Positions 6,016-7,035 of a stretch of 7,035 nucleotides of DNA are shown here, piece after piece; the first letter of the stretch is position 1, and each line of letters starts with the position of its first letter. A program made the position numbers and the translations under genes. The notes under the pieces were generated by a model, which searched no databases, had not been told where the DNA came from, and worked only from the letters and a program-made list of their open reading frames with translations. Origin of the DNA: Desulfovibrio sp. (GTDB taxonomy: Bacteria > Desulfobacterota > Desulfovibrionia > Desulfovibrionales > Desulfovibrionaceae); contig JAAUYW010000086.1 of assembly GCA_014804915.1 (NCBI GenBank), positions 1-7,035 on the forward strand, given 5' to 3'.

Positions 6016-6666
6016 ATGGTGGATACGACGGCATTGCTGGAAGAGATCAAGGCTTCCCCCTATCGCGACATAGTTGTGGCGGCGCCGCATACAGGCACGG
6101 TCAAATTCGCCCAGGTGGAGACAGGGCAGATGGCGCATGGCCCGCAGGGGCAGTGGAAGGAAAAGCCTGGCACACTGATCGCCACGTTGGAGCGCGAGCG
6201 CAATCCGAAGCAGATTCTCGCGCCGGAGAAAGGGGAGATCGTCAAGCTGCATAGCGAGCTTGAGGGCAAGTTTGTGGAGGCTGGCCAGCCGCTGGCCATT
6301 TTGCGCCACAAGCTGACGCGCGCTGAAGTGGAAACCCTGATACTCAGGCGGGCCTTGTATCTTTTTCTGGCTCCGGAGCGCGCGAAATATTATTTCACGC
6401 CGGAAGTGGACAAGAAGATCCGCGCGGCTGACGCGCATTCCGTTGTTGTGCGCGAAGGCATGGAGCTTTTGATCATGTCGCGCATGAAGCGCGAGGCGCC
6501 ATTGCGCTATAGCGGGCCGGAAGGGGTAATTTACGCGATTTATTTTCAGTATAATGAAAATGTGGATGCCGGCGATCCGTTAATTGGTGTTTGTCCCAGG
6601 GATTCGCTTAACTCCATTCAGGATGTCATCATGCGCGTTCAGACCGAATGGCGGGAGCGGGAATAG
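6016..6666 (+). CDS. Biotin carboxyl carrier-like protein with two biotinyl/lipoyl-type domains
   Basis: This 216-residue protein is the likely biotin carrier (AccB role) of the ACC operon, shuttling carboxybiotin between the two enzymes. Residues about 140-193 fit a biotinyl domain: VREGMELLIMSRMKRE (145-160), EGVIYAI (169-175) and VDAGDPLIGV (183-192). Lys158 lies where the biotinyl lysine of the usual EAMKM motif would be, but the context here is SRMKRE. Residues about 18-98 look like a second domain of the same fold: VVAAPHTGTV (20-29), GTLIATLERERNP (52-64), APEKGEIVKL (69-78) and VEAGQPLAIL (87-96). There Arg62 occupies the lysine position, so this copy should not be biotinylated. A conventional BCCP has one such domain behind an Ala/Pro-rich linker, which is missing. 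The start is four bases after the fusion gene's stop, with AGG at 6006-6008 as ribosome binding site, so translation is probably coupled. A lipoyl-type protein is a less likely alternative. Confidence 0.75.
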   Translation: MVDTTALLEEIKASPYRDIVVAAPHTGTVKFAQVETGQMAHGPQGQWKEKPGTLIATLERERNPKQILAPEKGEIVKLHSELEGKFVEAGQPLAILRHKLTRAEVETLILRRALYLFLAPERAKYYFTPEVDKKIRAADAHSVVVREGMELLIMSRMKREAPLRYSGPEGVIYAIYFQYNENVDAGDPLIGVCPRDSLNSIQDVIMRVQTEWRERE

Positions 6667-6696
6667 TCTGCCGGACTGGCCCTGGAGCATTTTCAT

Positions 6697-6703
6697 AAAG
6701 GAG
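6697..6703 (+). promoter_or_regulatory. Strong ribosome binding site of the last gene
   Basis: AAAGGAG lies five bases before the ATG at 6709. It is the best Shine-Dalgarno match in the window, clearly stronger than those of the three acc genes, and it fixes the start of a gene that runs off the right edge. Confidence 0.75.
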
Positions 6704-6708
6704 AAAAT

Positions 6709-7035
6709 ATGGGCAAGGTATTGCAAATACGCGTCAGCGCGGTAACCTGGGATCCGGATCGCGTGGAGGAGGACTGGCAGAGAATATCCAGGCTCGCGTT
6801 CGCCGTGCCAGTCAAACTGGCCGATCATGGCGTGCTGGAAATGGTGCGCGCCCTTTCGGAAGGTCTGGAATTTGAAAAATGGCCGCAGGAGCGCAAGGAT
6901 GCGCTGGGCCCGGGGATTCGCAAGGCGGCGCGAATCAGGGCGGATATCGAGAAGGCCCTGGCCGACTGGGAGCCCGCCAGAGCCAACCAGCTGAGCGACG
7001 AGCTTGAGGATACTCTTGACAGCCTTGAGCGCAGC
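6709..7035 (+). CDS. Unidentified soluble protein, N-terminal 109 residues (3' end outside the window)
   Basis: An open frame from the ATG at 6709 runs without a stop to the window's end (109 codons), preceded by a strong ribosome binding site. The protein begins MGKVLQIRVSAVTWDPDRVE, is charged and probably mostly helical after a short beta-like start, and has no signal peptide, membrane segment or cysteine. The last part (about 92-109) is strongly acidic, with regularly spaced Leu and Glu suggestive of an amphipathic or coiled-coil helix. Three Trp residues (14, 23, 58) lie in the first half. I do not recognise the family. It is 42 bases downstream of the biotin carrier gene on the same strand with no visible terminator between, so it is probably cotranscribed with the ACC genes. 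A role in ACC assembly or regulation would be a guess from position alone. Confidence 0.8.
   Translation, partial: MGKVLQIRVSAVTWDPDRVEEDWQRISRLAFAVPVKLADHGVLEMVRALSEGLEFEKWPQERKDALGPGIRKAARIRADIEKALADWEPARANQLSDELEDTLDSLERS

Noticed and set aside
5154..6050. Minus-strand open frame (298 codons) opposite the beta half of the carboxyltransferase
   Set aside because: It mirrors a conserved AccD-like domain, has no convincing ribosome binding site, and shows no recognisable motif.
1..7035. Mobile elements, CRISPR arrays, tRNA/rRNA genes, defence genes
   Set aside because: I looked for inverted terminal repeats, regular short repeats, tRNA-like cloverleaf sequences and transposase or nuclease motifs and found none; the window is almost fully occupied by metabolic genes.

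Overview
The window reads as a GC-rich bacterial chromosome segment with ordinary housekeeping genes, tight spacing and no mobile elements. The most telling locus is a three-gene acetyl-CoA carboxylase (ACC) set in which the carboxyltransferase alpha and beta subunits are fused in the order alpha-beta. From memory, fused genes annotated as 'carboxyl transferase subunit alpha/beta' next to a divergent accC occur in Desulfovibrio-like sulfate reducers. A Desulfovibrionales-type host is therefore my best guess, but it is an inference that a protein search would have to confirm.

Layout. Positions 1-219 hold the 3' end of an unidentified plus-strand gene. It converges, with 13 bases between the stop codons, on a minus-strand pair. 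That pair is transcribed from about 2215 leftwards: a purine nucleoside phosphorylase (1352-2215), then 51 bases later a CNNM/CBS-domain membrane protein (233-1300) that lacks the usual C-terminal CorC_HlyC domain. The intergenic gap at 2216-2268 separates this pair from a divergent plus-strand operon.

The plus-strand operon runs from 2269 to the end of the window: biotin carboxylase (2269-3750); a 748-residue alpha-beta carboxyltransferase fusion (3765-6011, 14 bases later); a 216-residue biotin-carrier-like protein (6016-6666, 4 bases later); and, after 42 bases and a strong ribosome binding site, the start of an unidentified soluble protein (6709 to beyond 7035). No terminator is visible between these genes.

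How they work together. The biotin carboxylase would carboxylate biotin held on the carrier protein, and the alpha-beta fusion would move the carboxyl group to acetyl-CoA (or a related acyl-CoA), giving malonyl-CoA for fatty acid synthesis. All catalytic parts of an ACC are present in three polypeptides. Each is divergent: the carrier appears to have two biotinyl-type folds, only one of which keeps the lysine, with an unusual SRMKRE site; the zinc ribbon of the beta half has altered cysteine spacing; the biotin carboxylase has changed residues around its mobile active-site segment; and a long basic, tryptophan-rich linker joins alpha to beta. This divergent ACC, with its unknown downstream gene, is the most interesting part of the window.
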